Origin: Cristatella mucedo
Lineage: Eukaryota; Bryozoa; Phylactolaemata; Cristatellidae
Reading direction: 5' to 3'
Assembly (NCBI GenBank): GCA_009760855.2
Contig: WPIO01000002.1
Span: forward strand, 11,758,001 to 11,822,000
Length of the DNA: 64,000 nucleotides
Position 1 is the stretch's first letter. Every line of letters starts with the position of its first letter. This document shows, piece after piece, positions 26,588 through 41,500 of this stretch. The position numbers and the translations under genes were made by a program. The notes under the pieces were generated by a model, which worked only from the letters and a program-made list of their open reading frames with translations, ran no database searches and was not told the DNA's origin.

Positions 26588-29500
26588 CTCTCTCAAAGAC
26601 TTTTTTTGCTCCACCTTAAAGATTTCAAAAGTGTAAAGCCCTAGACGGGACTGTAAACCATTGCCACAAGCCACAGCCGGACTTGCTTTTAAAATGCACA
26701 TTTTTATGAATACCTTACCGACTGAATGTAGTATGCTGAATTCACCACCACTTGATATATGCGTACACATTACTACCTTTTAAATTTTAGCATTAATTCC
26801 TCTTGGGTAGATCACTTGAACCGCAGTGATGTAATGTATCTCCGTCAGTAACTCCACAAAGTCATAAGGACCATGTGGGTGTTACGCAGGAGAGTTTTGT
26901 ATAGCGCACTCACAGCCTAAGCGGCTTTGGGTACGCATTCGGTAGCCAACAGACTTCGTCTCACGCAACAGAGAGAAAGTGGGAAGCATAGCAGAGTTAG
27001 GAGAGCAGTTGAGGTAGTGAGTAGCATAGAAGTAGCGGTTCAGGACCGCTCGAAAAGATGTGCCATAGTCGGCAGTTGGAGATTAGATGTCGTTGCGTAA
27101 GAAGTGTGGAAGCGAGTTCCACAGTCTAGGACCTGCAGAGCTAAAGCTTCTGTCGCCAACTGTCTTTAAGCGGAGGAATGGGACAGCTAATTTATTGTCC
27201 ACACAGGACCTGAGGTGAGCAGAGCCCGGAAGTTGATCACTGACTCCCTGTAGTCCGCAATAGCCCATGAATTAAGGCTAAGCATCTCATCATCCGCTTT
27301 CGGAATCTGTTTAACTACAACTCGTATGAATATCAATTCCTTCAGGGACCGTACCTTTTGTTCGTATGCTCTCAAACCCGGAATTCACTTCCGACTTGCG
27401 TCACAACATCCCCTGACTTGAACACATCTAAAAAGAAACTAAAAACGCACCTATTTATGACAGCATTTAGTGAGTCCCTTCGCTTCATCCTATATTTGGT
27501 TATACGTGCTGACACTATGCACGCTACCACTAATCACACTTGCATGCTGACCCTGTGCAGGTCACTCCTAACCATGTTATTCTTGTTGTTTATAGAGCAT
27601 ACTACCACTAACTATTCTATAATTTTGTGTTGCAGTAAATGTAAAGCGCCTATACAGAAATTGAGTTCTCTGATGGTGCTTTATCCAGTCTGTTATTCTT
27701 ATTGTTATTGCTAAATAGGCTGTTACAAAAAACTGAGTCCTCCGAATTATTACCCATGCAAGCAAAAATCCACTTTAATTCGAGTAGGGGAAGCTTCATT
27801 TTCAACTGAATGCAGTTTAAGGTGTCTGAATTTTACTTACACAAATTTCGCAAGCACGTTCTCCTTCCAAAAGGCTGCAAAGACAACCACAATCAGCTGT
27901 GTTATGCCATATTTCACCGTAAACCGACCCAAATCGGTTTTCAGAAGCTCCTATTGCGATTGCACAATAAATTGTCCTATCTTTCATGTATACTCAAAAA
28001 AGTTAGGTCCACTGGCAAGCTCATTCTCTCACCTTGGAGCAATTATAATAATTGTAGTATTAATATATTTGTGTAGCACCCTCAGAGAACTTAATCTCTC
28101 TAGGCACTTTAAATTTTCTGGAAAGAAAGCATGCTCGAATGGTTAGTGGTAACATGTGAAGTTAATGCTGGCTAATAATAAAGATAAAAATCTGCATAGT
28201 ACCCTAAGAGTGTCACTTTTATTTATAGGCACTTTAAATCTGCTAGAAATGGAGAGCATAATGTCACTAAGGGGTCTGGAATGAATAAGTTTCCCATGCT
28301 CACTCGAGGCATTGGGTTTTTTGAGCTTCACCATAAATTTAATTCCATCAAGAATGCAACAGACTCCTGTAAGATCAATTGCAGCTGCCTGCACCATCCG
28401 CAGACCTGCGATAGCCGATAGTAGCTATTATTAAAGGGTTTATGCCTCGATAAGGTTGTACCTGTGATAATTCTGCCGTAACTTCCAGGCTTTCCTGGAG
28501 GCACCAGAGGCTTAGGGTCCTCACTCGTATGACCTTTGTTACAACACACTAACTTGGATTAGCTATGTTAAAAAACCTGTTACAAGCCTATATCTTGGCA
28601 AGGAGCCTGGCGTATAAAATGCAGTACCACAGTGGGAATTTTGGTTGTGCGGTTTGCGATTCTGTGCTCGTTCCGCCGAACAGGAACATGAGATTACATT
28701 ACTTACATTACAGCATATTGCAGCTGCTGTAGCCATGACCTGTAGTTAGGTTCAGCAATGTTGTAACGCTTGATGAGGTAGATATCTAAAGACGGTCTTT
28801 TAATAGTTGCAAGACTTAGATGTTTAATAAATGTTTAATAGATGCTTAATAGATGCTTAATAAGATGTTTAATATGTTAAATATTTAGTGTTTAATAAGA
28901 TGTTTAATAAATCTGAGAAATTCTTTTATAATCATCTGGGCTAGGAGAAACTCTCTTTGAAATATTCGTCTTATATAGTCAATAAAATCGGAAGTTTGGT
29001 TTTCAGCCGAGTTGATAGGCGTAATTATTCAATGTAAGGATGAAGATAAAAAATGCTGCTGCTATCATTTCTGGAGCTACTAACACCCAGTCAATAATTC
29101 TCCATAACTCCCACTTGAACAATTACTTTCGCATTTTCATACCCTGCATACTCTTACATTAAAAATAAAACAACCAAGATGAGACTCGAGCAAACTTATC
29201 AATAATGAAGATTCCAAAGTATTACACTCACCCTTCTCCAGTAGCAACTGACCACTGAGATGCTTAACAGTATTTGCATATGTAGGGCTGCTGATTAATT
29301 TAATCAGCTTAGCTTGCTGATACTGCTATCCATCAGGGAAACAGATCGCAAGGTAGAGAGTGATAAATGAAAAGCAGTCGGCTATGCCAATGACACAAAT
29401 GGAAAAAGCATAAGAATGGAATGCTAGGGCCGCAAGATTGATGCATGAAGGCCGGGCAGGGTAGCTTGCCGAGAGTATTTAATGCACTATTTTTAAGAGT

Positions 29501-32500
29501 GATGAAAGACACGGGCATCCCAAAAATACTGCAGATATCAAACCAAGGGAGCCGTGATGGAGGAATTTCTCACATCATCCAGCGACATACGACATATATA
29601 TCTTGTTTACCAGCGACATACATATCTTGTTTACTGCCAATAATCAGCGACGACAGATGCACTGCAGAAACCTTTTACTCTCGTGGTGCAATTGTTAATT
29701 CATTTTTTGCATTGAGCGCTTTTCCATGTCGTTCGAGTGACTGTTCGACGTGTTTTCATTCTGCAGGCGTCAGCGATCGAGTGCAGTGCGCTTTTTGCCA
29801 GGGCACTCTCCGTAACTGGGAGCAGGGTGACGTTGTGGCCGAGCAGCACGCTCAGCACTTCACCTACTGCAGATTTGTCCAAGGTCACGACGTGGGAAAT
29901 TTTCCGATACCTTTCACGCCACTATTACCTGAAACGACAGAAACTGTAAATCATGTTGCTGATGGTGGAGGTAAGAGGTCACCGAACAATAAGTCTGTGT
30001 TTTACTAAGGCACTGTTTCAGATAGTTTAACCTGTCCAAGTGAATTCACGTCGCAGAGTTTCAAGTAGCGTTAAAAACCTATCCGAAAGTAAAGCAATAT
30101 AATGTAATGCATCTCCGGCAGTAGCTTCACAAAGCCGCCATAACCAAGTAAGTTATTGGCAAGAGAGTTTTCTATAGCGCACTCAAAGGGTGGCTTTTGG
30201 TATGAGTTCGGTAGCCAACAGACATTGATTTACTGCATCACTTCATAATTACTTCTAAATGATGATAGATTTGTACCGAAACATTATTTGGGACGTCATG
30301 GCTTCTGGGGAATTGAACATTTCTAATCAAAGCTTCAGTGAGGTTAACCAGCATCGACTGCATCGGAAGTATGTATGGCGGAGCTTATGCATTGGCAGTG
30401 ACTTCAGTACACTATGTAAATTTCGTATCAGCCTTTTGAAAGCTGCCCAAGCCTCTCGGCGAGTCTTATTTTATAACAAGTTGCTGGATCTGCAAGTTTG
30501 TATAGCTTATTTTTATTTCATTGGGATATTGTGGCAAGCAGCAAGCTTATAATGTAGGTTAGTCAAATACAAAGTAAGTCGCTGCAACTTAATTCATCTG
30601 CTACTGCTCTTTTTCAACCGAGCACCTACAATCTCTAATAGATTGGTTGCGGAACGCAAAATACTACGGCTTTGATACGCGTACTCACCGGAAGAAACAC
30701 GGGCAAGGTGCTCAAACCTCTAGCCGCCGCGGCGGCCTCTCGACGCCACGGCGGTCTTTTTCGCTGGCATGACATGGGCCTCTCTCCACCACGGCAGCCT
30801 CTCACCAAGACATGAGCCTCTCGCTGGCATTGCTGCGTCTGGCCACGACTGTGGCGTCTCGCCGTCAGGGCCGTCACTCTATGCAACGGCCGGCTCTCGT
30901 CGACTAATAGCCACATCGGGTTTGGGGATTCGCTAATTAAAACAGGTACCTACGTCCTATGCTTCATTCCTCGTTTTATCAGGTTTATCAGCTCCAGACT
31001 CTAATGCGATATGCGAATTTCCGTGAAGTGGGATTTTTATTTATAAATAAAAAAAAACATGGAAAAAGAATTCTGTTCACGAACCTCTAAACACGGACTT
31101 TGCCATTATAAGAGCCCTCTAGACACGAAATATCACCCCTTGAATCAACATAATGCTCATATTACCAAAACACAGGAGCAAAGATGCTTCCGATACCTTG
31201 CGACATAGAAGCATGTATGCGGAAAACGAACATGCACGGGGCTAAGCCAGTCAGTGGCCGCGACAGGGAGAAGATAGGATAACCAATCAGTGAACAACAC
31301 ACTATGATTGGCTTGGTTTCGCTACCACTCCTGATATTTTGGAAAATTTTCTTGCCTGCTCAGAAGGAGTGATCAATCGGCTGCACCCGGCATTCAAGGA
31401 TTTTCGGGAAGTGCTGGAAGACATAGGCGTACAGTTCATACGTAAAGTAATATAATTTTAGTGTTAATATCGCGCTGTATGACTAAGACGAACGAGCGCG
31501 CCTGTATCATTTTTACTATCTCCATCAACTTGTTAACGAATATATTTTAAAAACCGTGATAATGTGAAGCCGTGAAAGCTGAATCGTGAAGCGAAGTGAC
31601 TACGAAATACTGTACATAAATGCAGCTACGTAAGTACTGAAATGCATATAATCAATAACACTTCAAAAATAACTGAGACTGCTTTTTGCAATGACGACCA
31701 AGTGAAGTTCCTAGTTCCAAACGCAGCTACGATATCTAGAAATTTCTAAACTCTGCACACTCAATTGTAGCTAGCCTGGGAATATCAAGGGCTTCACCGA
31801 AGCACCCTGATCTTGCAGCGGAGGCGAGGCGTATGTCAACATTTGCTACATGGCCTAACTTTGCCACCATCAAACCAGAGACTCTAGTCAAGGCCGGCTT
31901 CTTCTACACTGGTAAGAGCAACAATTAGTGCGTCGCTTAGAGTGACGATTCACGCAGTGTCTTTCGTGGGCTTCTTTAGAAAGGCTTTTACGTGTACCTT
32001 GTCGTTTAAACAATTTCTCTTTAACTTGCATGTACTGTGAATTTTCCTAAATGCTCCAAAGGGTCGCATCAATGAATTTTGAATGTGAATTGTATATACT
32101 AGAAAAGCTCAGACTTTATTTTAAGTCTAGCGGCACATTTTAATGAAGTCGGTTGCGAAAATATGAGAAGCTTCCGAGACAAAACTACATTTTTGGACTA
32201 GACATTTTCAGTATATTTTCACGAACGCCCTCAAGCTGGGGCTCCTGAATACAAGTCCTCGGCAGTAAACACAGCAGAATTAGTGGGCGCTAATGTTTGC
32301 CGGCACGGTGCGGATATTGGTATTTACCGACCTCTCGAAGCACAGCTAACAAGTTGCCATCGCCAGCAAATATAGGTGTGCCAGGTAGTACAGGGTACTT
32401 CAAAAGTAAGCTGGAGCAGGAGGATGAAGCGGAACCTGAGAGGAGCGTTCACGTGAGCGTTTGAGCTACTTAAGCTCCGCCCAGACATTTAGTGCCTGGT

Positions 32501-35500
32501 CGGCTTAAACTGTGCATTGATTCTCTTGCAAGCCGTGCACGTCACTACGTACGTTCGGCAAAATATTTTCCTAAACAGCGGCGTATGTGAATGCGCACGA
32601 TCTACTTACTCTGCACACTTGGTCGAGCAGTTTCGACAATCTGCTGCAGCAACTGAGAAACTGAATTCTTGCCTTGCCGACATTCGATCCTGGATGTCGG
32701 AAAACTTCTTGAAACTAAATGACGATAAAACCGAACTTCTGCTCATAGGACACCCTAAGCGTGTGGCTGGATTAAAAGGCTTCGATCTTCTAATAGGTGA
32801 TGCTGTTGTGCGACCATCACCACGTGCTCAAAGTTTAGGTGTCATTTACGACAGCTGCCTTCATTTTAAAAGCTTCATTCAGAAGACTGCTTGTACAGCA
32901 AGCCATCACGGTCACGTCCAATCCCTATCCAAGATTAAGAGCTCTCTTCCACAGTGTCTTGCACTAGCTCCTTAGTTCTGTCTCGGCTTGATTATTGTAA
33001 TTCCCTTTTGGCTGGGCTACCAAAGAAAGCAACTAGTCCACTGCAGCTGACTATGAATATGGCTGCAAGACTAGTCTTCAAGTCCCAGAGGTTTGAGCCC
33101 GTGTCTCCATTGCTCGAAGAGCTAGGATGGATGTCGGTTGAGCAACGGATACTGAGCAAAGTTCTTACGCTGACCCACAAGATCCGCAACGGCTTGGCTC
33201 CTTCGTACCTAGCTGAACTGCTGCACCAGTTTCAGCCTGTTCGTGCCCTAAGGTCTCGTGTGGACAATAGATTAGCTGCTCAATTTTTCTGCTTAAATGC
33301 CGTTTGTGGCAGAAGCTTTAGCTCTGCAGGTCTTAGACTGTGGAACTCGCTTCCACAATTCTTACGCAACAACTACTCTCCTGCTGCCGAGTATGGCCCA
33401 TCTTTTTCAGCGGTCCTGACCTGCTACTTCCATGCTACTCACTACCTCAACTGCTCTCCTGACTCAGCTATGCTTCCCACTTTCTCTTTGTTGCGTGAGA
33501 CGAAGTCTGTTGGGTACCGAATGCGTACCGAAAGCCTCTTAGGCTGTGAGTGCACTATACAAAACTCTCGTGCGTAACACCCATATAGTCTTTATGACTC
33601 TATGGAGTTACAGACGAAGATACATCGCATTACAGTAGACGCTACAAAAAGCGAGGCAGACGCACTTTCATAACGAGCGGACGAAGCCGTAAAAATTCAG
33701 AAGAAAATCCAAAAGCAAAAAGATGCCAAAATCGGAATTGGAATCTAATGCCAAAAGTATTAGATTCCAGCCTACAGCTCGGACTGGAAATCGGTGCTTG
33801 TTCTTCTACGTGACTAGATTTTGGGCACGACTTTAATCAGCATAATTATTCGGAATGTAGAAAAAACTACAACTCAAAATAAAAAAATTGCCCGAGCGTG
33901 TCTCGTACCAGACACGTGAGCATGTGTATGTACGCAATTCATTCTTATACCGAAGCGAGGCTCTGTACATTTAGGCTAGCCTGGAATCGAGAATAATAAT
34001 ATATCAAGCACAAGTGATTTACCACTCTTGAGCGATAGCAAGAGCTGCTCACGAGTCTGCTCCTCAGAACAATGGAAATTTCGAAAAAGCAGCGGAATAC
34101 TGGAACATCACTTGGGGATTTTCAGTAAGCAAAAACTCAGCAACCTCGGCAGTTCTTTTATCCAACAGATTTTAATACACTTTCCCAAGATCACAGAACC
34201 TCTTTCGAAAATGGTATCGTGTAATGAGTAAAAACCTATTGCAAGCCACGCGCTACTAGTGCTTCATGTCCGTTGCAAAATTCTTTTCCGAAAATAAAAA
34301 TTCCGGTGAACTTCGTAGGCGAAGACTGAGACAGTTAAGACCTTTTTACAACAAAACTGATTGTTGTTTTACATTAGCGCTTAATAAATTGCATGCCTAT
34401 GGGCGCCTAACAGCCTATTGCTTCAGGCTGAGTCCTAACGTGATGCGGCCTACCTAACCACGTTGTCCCCATTCCGGCTGTTTGAAAGTTGCCTGCGTGA
34501 TCGAGCTTGCCTTTTATTAGTGAGCTATCATTGTTTAATTTCACTCCTAGATATGGTTGCTGTTGGTAGGATCCGTAAATTAATGATCAACTAAAGACGG
34601 TCGACCCGCAGCCGCCTTGGCAGTCAAATCCAGGCTTTAGAATAATAACATTGTTATTGCATTGTCAATGTCGAGACTAACAAACAGTGTATTCACATTT
34701 CAAAAGAAAACGATAAAATATAGCTCTATTTAATGGCAAAAAAATGCAGAATAATTTTGTTATCATTGTAGCAAAACTATAAAATTGTGTCTACCGAACA
34801 TGGTCTTACCGAGTCTGCAATGTCATGCTGTCAGACTCAAGACTCTAGAAGTGCTGCTAAAACTTAAGATCAAAACCTAAACCGTTGAATAAGTATTGCA
34901 GTAATATGTGTAATTTTTAAATGGACAATTTAATATATAGATATTTTTAAGGCATCCATCGCTATATATGTTTAAGAATGTATAAATATATATTCTCGTA
35001 AATATAGTTTTTCGGAGGCCGATCGAAACCCGCTCAGCCGGGATCCTCGGATGTTTTTTATGACTAAAATTGTCTCATGCCTCCCCAATAGAAATTCTCG
35101 ATCTCCACTAATTACCGCTGCTAGAAAACTCGGACTTAGTCGTAATCAAGCCTGCTATAACCACGGCGGCCTATCTTACTGTTTGTCTTTGGAATTCTCA
35201 TTCAATCTAATTAAACCCTTCACAAAATGCGATACAATTACTGAGGAAGGCTTTGACCTTTTCACTTTGACCAAGATCTGACTAAAATTGATTACCTGGC
35301 TGACAATAACCAACGAATTAACTACATGCTTCTTTTTCTTTAATACCCCTAGCAATCAGAACTAATGGAGGATGCTCGCCATTTTTCTCGGACTTCCCAT
35401 GATTTAAAACCGCTTGCAGCTCCCCGAAGCAATTATTCGACTATCTTGTTTTGAGTTCATCCGAAAAAATCTGTCGACAGCGGCAGTGGTTTATTGCCTC

Positions 35501-38500
35501 CGTCACGGATACCAGGTCTTCTGTATATCAAATGTATCCGATATAATTTTGATTAAGTGTGCAAGAAATCGATCTTTTCACATGATTGAAGCTTTTAACA
35601 CATTCAACACACATTTTGATATTTCCTCAGACAGCTTCAGCGTCAAATTTCGTGCACAGACTGACCCATTTTTGGTTGTGGCTCATGTAATAGATCCTAC
35701 TAACATCAAGGGTCACACACTTGGGAAAACATTTTCTCTTACAACTTTCTGTTATCGTCCCTTATTATTACTAAATTCTGGCATATCTGACCGCATGCGG
35801 ATCTCATTCAGTCTACCACGTGTTCCATATTCTGCATCCAAAGTCATCTGTGAATTGAGATACCTTGAGGCCCTTGATATTGATGTTGTCCGAGCGAAAA
35901 AATCTTATTCAGCCCGTCTGCTCAATCCCCTTTTTGACCTATCATCATTGGCCGAATGCGACAACATGACACAGGCTGGCATGCTCGAGAAGTTAGAATC
36001 TCTGACTGAGCACACTGTGCACTCACGCCAGAGGCCTGCATTTTACCGTACACATTTAACTAGCCAGTTGTACCATGGGAAAGATTGAAAAATCAGACAA
36101 AAGATCAGTAATTACTGCCCATCGGCAGGCATACAATGAACACTGTAGATCTAACCTATCGATCCTAGCAAACCCCAAGCAAGTCAAGGTTCTATAAAAA
36201 AGTATTTAAGAATAACAGATGCACAATCAAAAAATGCCGATGTCTGCCATCAACAATCTTAACCTTTCTCGAGTTAGCTCATCACGTAGTGATCCTTGTG
36301 GCAATTTAGCCAATCGTTTAAACATCTTCCTTGTCGTCAGAGGTCAGAATATTAGAGAGTCCACTCCTAAGAGAACTATATTCCCTCTTTACTCATGTTC
36401 CTCAATAAAGACCCCACAGAAGTCTCGTCAATCAATTCCGTGCAGTACCTCTATCTCTACATTCAAGGAGTTCACAAGTGACCTTACTCTGAAATTCGTC
36501 TTCCAATTGAAGAGGATTCCTAGTCCTCTAGACTCTTTAAGCACTGTCCTACTTCTGTGATGCATAGATTTACTGCTTCCGTGCATAACTACCATAATAA
36601 ATGTTTACTTTACTCAAGAAATATCCCCGCCCCTTTCAAAAAGGCTGTAGATAAGCCACTGATTATGAAAGCAATACTAGACAAAGAAATTTGAGCAGTG
36701 TCCGCCCAGTCTACCATCTACCGCTCCTATCAAAGACACCAGAATGACTTGTAACAGAACAATGTAACTCTTATATTGAATATTCAAACCTAGCAAGCAA
36801 GTTCCAGTCTGTTTTTAGAGCTAGAGTCAGCATAGCTAAAGGTTTAGAACGACTTTTCAGTGATGCAGGCTTAGGTCATATTTCTCTGGTAGTTCTGTTT
36901 TATTTTTCAGCAGCGTTCAATAATATTGACAACCGTGTCCTTTACTAGCCCCTCGCAACTCACCTGGCCACCGCTCCCACTGCACTGCAATTATTAAGTT
37001 CATATGTCAGTGGGAGACAACAGAGTAGTAATGTGAATGAAAAAAGATCATCCGAGAAACCACTGTAATATGGAGTACCTCAGGGCTCCATGCTTGGTCT
37101 GCTTACCTCAACAATTTATGCTCCCCCTCTTACCAGTATGATCACCGAGCACAATCTAGGCTTTCAAATATATACAGATGACATTCAATTGTTCCTTTGC
37201 TTTGATCCCTCCCAGCACTCCAGCTCATCGAATTCTCTTAACTCCCTTGGTGCATGTATTGCTGACATCCGCACATGGGTGAGCTCTTTTTCAAACTAAA
37301 TGGCAATAAAACCAACTAACTAGCTATGAGCAAACCATGTGTGACTCAGAAATTGGAATGGTTAAAGCTCAAAAACTCGACTCTGCCAGCATATCTTCTG
37401 TTGTATATGCACTAGATCTAGGTGCCCTGTTCCAAATTGACGTTCCACTAGAAGACCACATCAGCTACGCAGAAAATTCATGTAGCGATCGCTATGTGAG
37501 CATATTACCCCGACCTATATCAATGCCACCACCAAGCTGTCGTTATGAGCCATTGCAAGGCTGGGGATCGCAACCGTGGCTTGCGAATCGGACCTCAGCG
37601 TTCCTGCTCTATGCACAAGCTAAGATGCTGGCCAATTGGAGCCCAACTTCCCCGAGTCACTGACGACATATCGTGAGAGCCACAGTATATCTGTTAGATT
37701 TAACGCCTGCACCCGAGTTGAGAATACAACGTTGCCGAGTACTGTTTAGTGCGAGTGTTTCTAAAGTCGTTTACTATCTGCACGATATACATCTACACTT
37801 GCAACCGTCTGCCCTGTTTTAGCTACGCAACTTTGCTGAAATCCTGGCTCCCGTAGACAGGGATACTAAATCCTGATTGGTCCGTGCATTTTTAACATCT
37901 CGTCTTGACTTCTGAAACTCACTGCGTGCTGGTCTACCGGCCTGTGCAATCAGGCGCTCACAGCTGGTGCAAAACTATGCTATCAAGGTTCGTCAGTCAT
38001 GAGCGTCGCAGTTGCCGCGTCACACCACTTCTAACCAAACTGTACAGTCTCCCAATCAAGGAGCACGACGGCTTCAAGATTCTGTAACTCAAATGTAGGT
38101 ACCTTCATTCTTTGACTCCAGCCTACCTATCAGATCTAATCCCCCACCAGGCTAAGCATCGTACCACTAACTCTCCTGAATCGAATCGTTTAGCCATACA
38201 TCGCATTACACCCGCTTTTCTGAATCAAATCTCATACCTACACTTCATACGAATCTCAAATCTTTTGGAGAACCCGCCTTTAACTCCTATGCTCCAAAAG
38301 CCTGGAACTCACTCCCGACTAACGTCAGGATACCTTTTGACATGCAACAACTTATAAAGAAGCTACAAACTCACCTATTTATCACAGCATTTAGTGGGCC
38401 CTTGTGTTTCGTCTTCCGTGTGCTTATTCGTACTGACACTGTTCATTCCCCAACAAACCATATTTGCATGATGACCATGTGCTTGTCACCGCTAAACACG

Positions 38501-41500
38501 ACAAATTCGCTAAAATAACCGAAACCCTGCACCATTTGTGCCGCCAACTTCCCCAATACCATTCACTTCCGTGACCCGTTCTTGGGATACTCCAAAGACG
38601 CTGAAAGCTCAACACTCATGAGAGGTGAGCCTAAAAACCCATTACAATTATTTTCATAATTTTTTGTAGATCTCATTAGGTCCTCTGCCAACGTCTGAAT
38701 TCGGAAACACGCGTACAATGCGATTGTATAACACTCTTTTCATCATTATTTTTTTATTATAGAGTGTGACCTGCAGGCGCAACACTTCAAATGGTTGTTT
38801 AAGTAGCCGGAATCTTTCTGTTTGGAGAAGACGTAACATTTCCTGGGAGGGGTACCTTGGGTCTGCTGGCCGCCGGGGCATGCATTTCAGACGGGCCTAC
38901 AGACTAGTTAGCATTGCTATTTAGGATATCGGTGAATAAAACGCAGATTTTGATTTCTAGAAGAAGCTATTTTGGGCACCTGACAGACGACTGCCTGCCG
39001 TCACTGCAGCGTTAAGTGATAATGACTAGCACTGATAACGGTGACTGATGTTAATACTCATGTAGCAGAGCAACCCGGAGCCCTATGGCGGTAGTGAGTA
39101 TCCCGAAGAAAGTCTCCATAAAATATTTGAAAACACGCTTCAGGTGCATTGCTTTCCATTTGCATAGTCGGCTACGCTTGTACCGAATTATTTTCAGCGC
39201 ATCCAGCGCCTTAATACAGTGCTAGAAGATTCGTCAGTATTCCTATTTTTCTAGTATTGCAGCATGCAATCACCTTTGCGAAGCGACACAAAACAACTCT
39301 CGTGCACACTTTTTCTTGACTAGCGGTGACTTTAGTTAGGCATAGTACCAGTTTGCAATAAAGATGAGCTTCTGTTGCTAGTTATATAAATTCTCGTTCA
39401 GTTCAATTTGGGGTTAAACCATTGGGACTGGTCACTTAGCTGGAGCTCGGACTCGGTGCTAATGCACTTCCGTTCGCACAGGTATTCAAGAAGCTTCGCT
39501 TTCTGGCTTATTTAGATCAACCTGACAAAAATTCATTAAAAGTCTCAGTTTCTTTAACAAATTACTCAGAAAAAAGTCTTGCAGAATAACTTTTGGAAAT
39601 TTGGCCAAACCCTTGCGTTATTTCTTACTGCTAATAAGGAAAGAAAAATTAGTATTTAAAGTCTATAGAAATGTATAAGCATAAATAAGAATAAATGCAT
39701 GGTATATGCTTGGGCATATACAAGGTTGGCTTGGGATATAATGAATGTAGCTATGTAGCCAACCTTCCTCTAACGACTTACTTATGTCGGTGAGCAGTGG
39801 ACAGAGGAGCAGTCCGACAGCGGACAGAACGAACGCACCAGAGAGATTCCATATTTTAACGGCGAAAGCTGCTATTGGGTTACTTCTCAGTTCTTCTAGT
39901 CAGTGTTGCAACAACGTCGTCAAAAATCGATGCTTTTCATTAGGGAGAGATGGGAGTGGGCTCGCTAAGCTGAAGCGGTACTATAAATTTGTAGAACTAT
40001 TCAAATGACAATCCAGATAGAAGCAGCCAATGCTACGCGGAACAGGTGGTTTCTAGATTCTTTGTAAATGTGAAGTCGTAGAAAGTCATGCTGCCAGCCG
40101 TTAGTGAGCTGCGGGAAGTGGGAGCATGCAAGCTGATGGCGGGTCTCAAGTTCTCGATTTTAAGTTAATTCAAGGCGTAGCTAAAGAAACTTAATTGAAA
40201 TTAAGGCTTGGCATGATGACTAGATACTATTTTGTATAAGTATGCTCGAACGACCAAATGAATGGACCTAAAATTAAGTATCAGCAATCTGATAATTGAC
40301 TAATACATAACAAAATATTCTTGAATGTATCAAGTAGTTTAATTCCTTCATGCTCCATATTTTATAATGACTGCAATACAAAACCATGCATTTGAGCAGC
40401 AGGCTAAAGCTGCCTAAATTGCTCGTAATGCTGCACCTACAGCACCGTAATGATGTTCAGAAATCTACAAACGGACCCATAAGCAGCCACATACTTTAAT
40501 TTGAACCCTTTTACTGATGTAAACGCCGGGAAGTTTATTCATTTCTTCACTCTTTCAATATTCAAATCAATTCATATTTGACACTACATGTGTGGTCTGT
40601 GTTGTTAGGCTTTCTAAGACATATGTAGAATACATATCTTAGATGGTGTAACCAACGTATTGAGAAAATGCATGTGCTTTATAACTCAAATCACTGAAAT
40701 TTTGGATGCAAAGCGTGAGAATCAATCAAGAGAATTTCCATGAAAAGAAACAATTCCGGGACGGTAAATAAATGCTGTGTCAGAATCTGAATCTGAAGTG
40801 TTAACTACATTTTGCGGAGCCGGTTGGCAACGTCCATGAAAAATGTTTTTTTAGTCAATTTAACAATAATAATAGTAATAATAACTTTTATTAGCACCCT
40901 CAGAGAGATTATTCTATTTCTAGGCATTTTACGTATGCTGTAAAGGAACAGTGGTCAAGTGGTTAGTGGTAGTATGCTTTAGGACAACAAGCGTAACCTG
41001 GTTAGAGGTGACATGCACAGGGTCTGCATGCAAGTATGGTTAGTGGCAGCATGCACAGTGTCAGCACGCCTAAGTACACAAAGGACAAATCACACGAACC
41101 TTTTATATGCTGTGCTACATAAATACTAAATAAATGAATAAATAAATGAGCTATTTTTAAAGTCGTCAATTCAGTGGATGTGACGCCAGTCCGAAGCTCT
41201 TCCAAGCTTTGGGAGTATACGAACTAAAAACATGGTCTCCATAGGATTTGAGGCTCTTACGACGTGTAGGAAAACGATTAGATTAATAAAATTGGGCGAT
41301 ACGATACTGGAACTGATGGGGGAGTAGATCTGATAGGTAGGCTGGGGCCAAATAATTAAGAGACCTAAAACTGAGTGACATAATCTCTTAAATCGATGCG
41401 TTGCTTGACCGTGAGCCAGTGTGCATGTCGGCGGGAAAGGATGCGATGTGACAACTGCGACGCTCATGACAGGCAGGGCTAGCTACAGAGTTTGGTGCAG

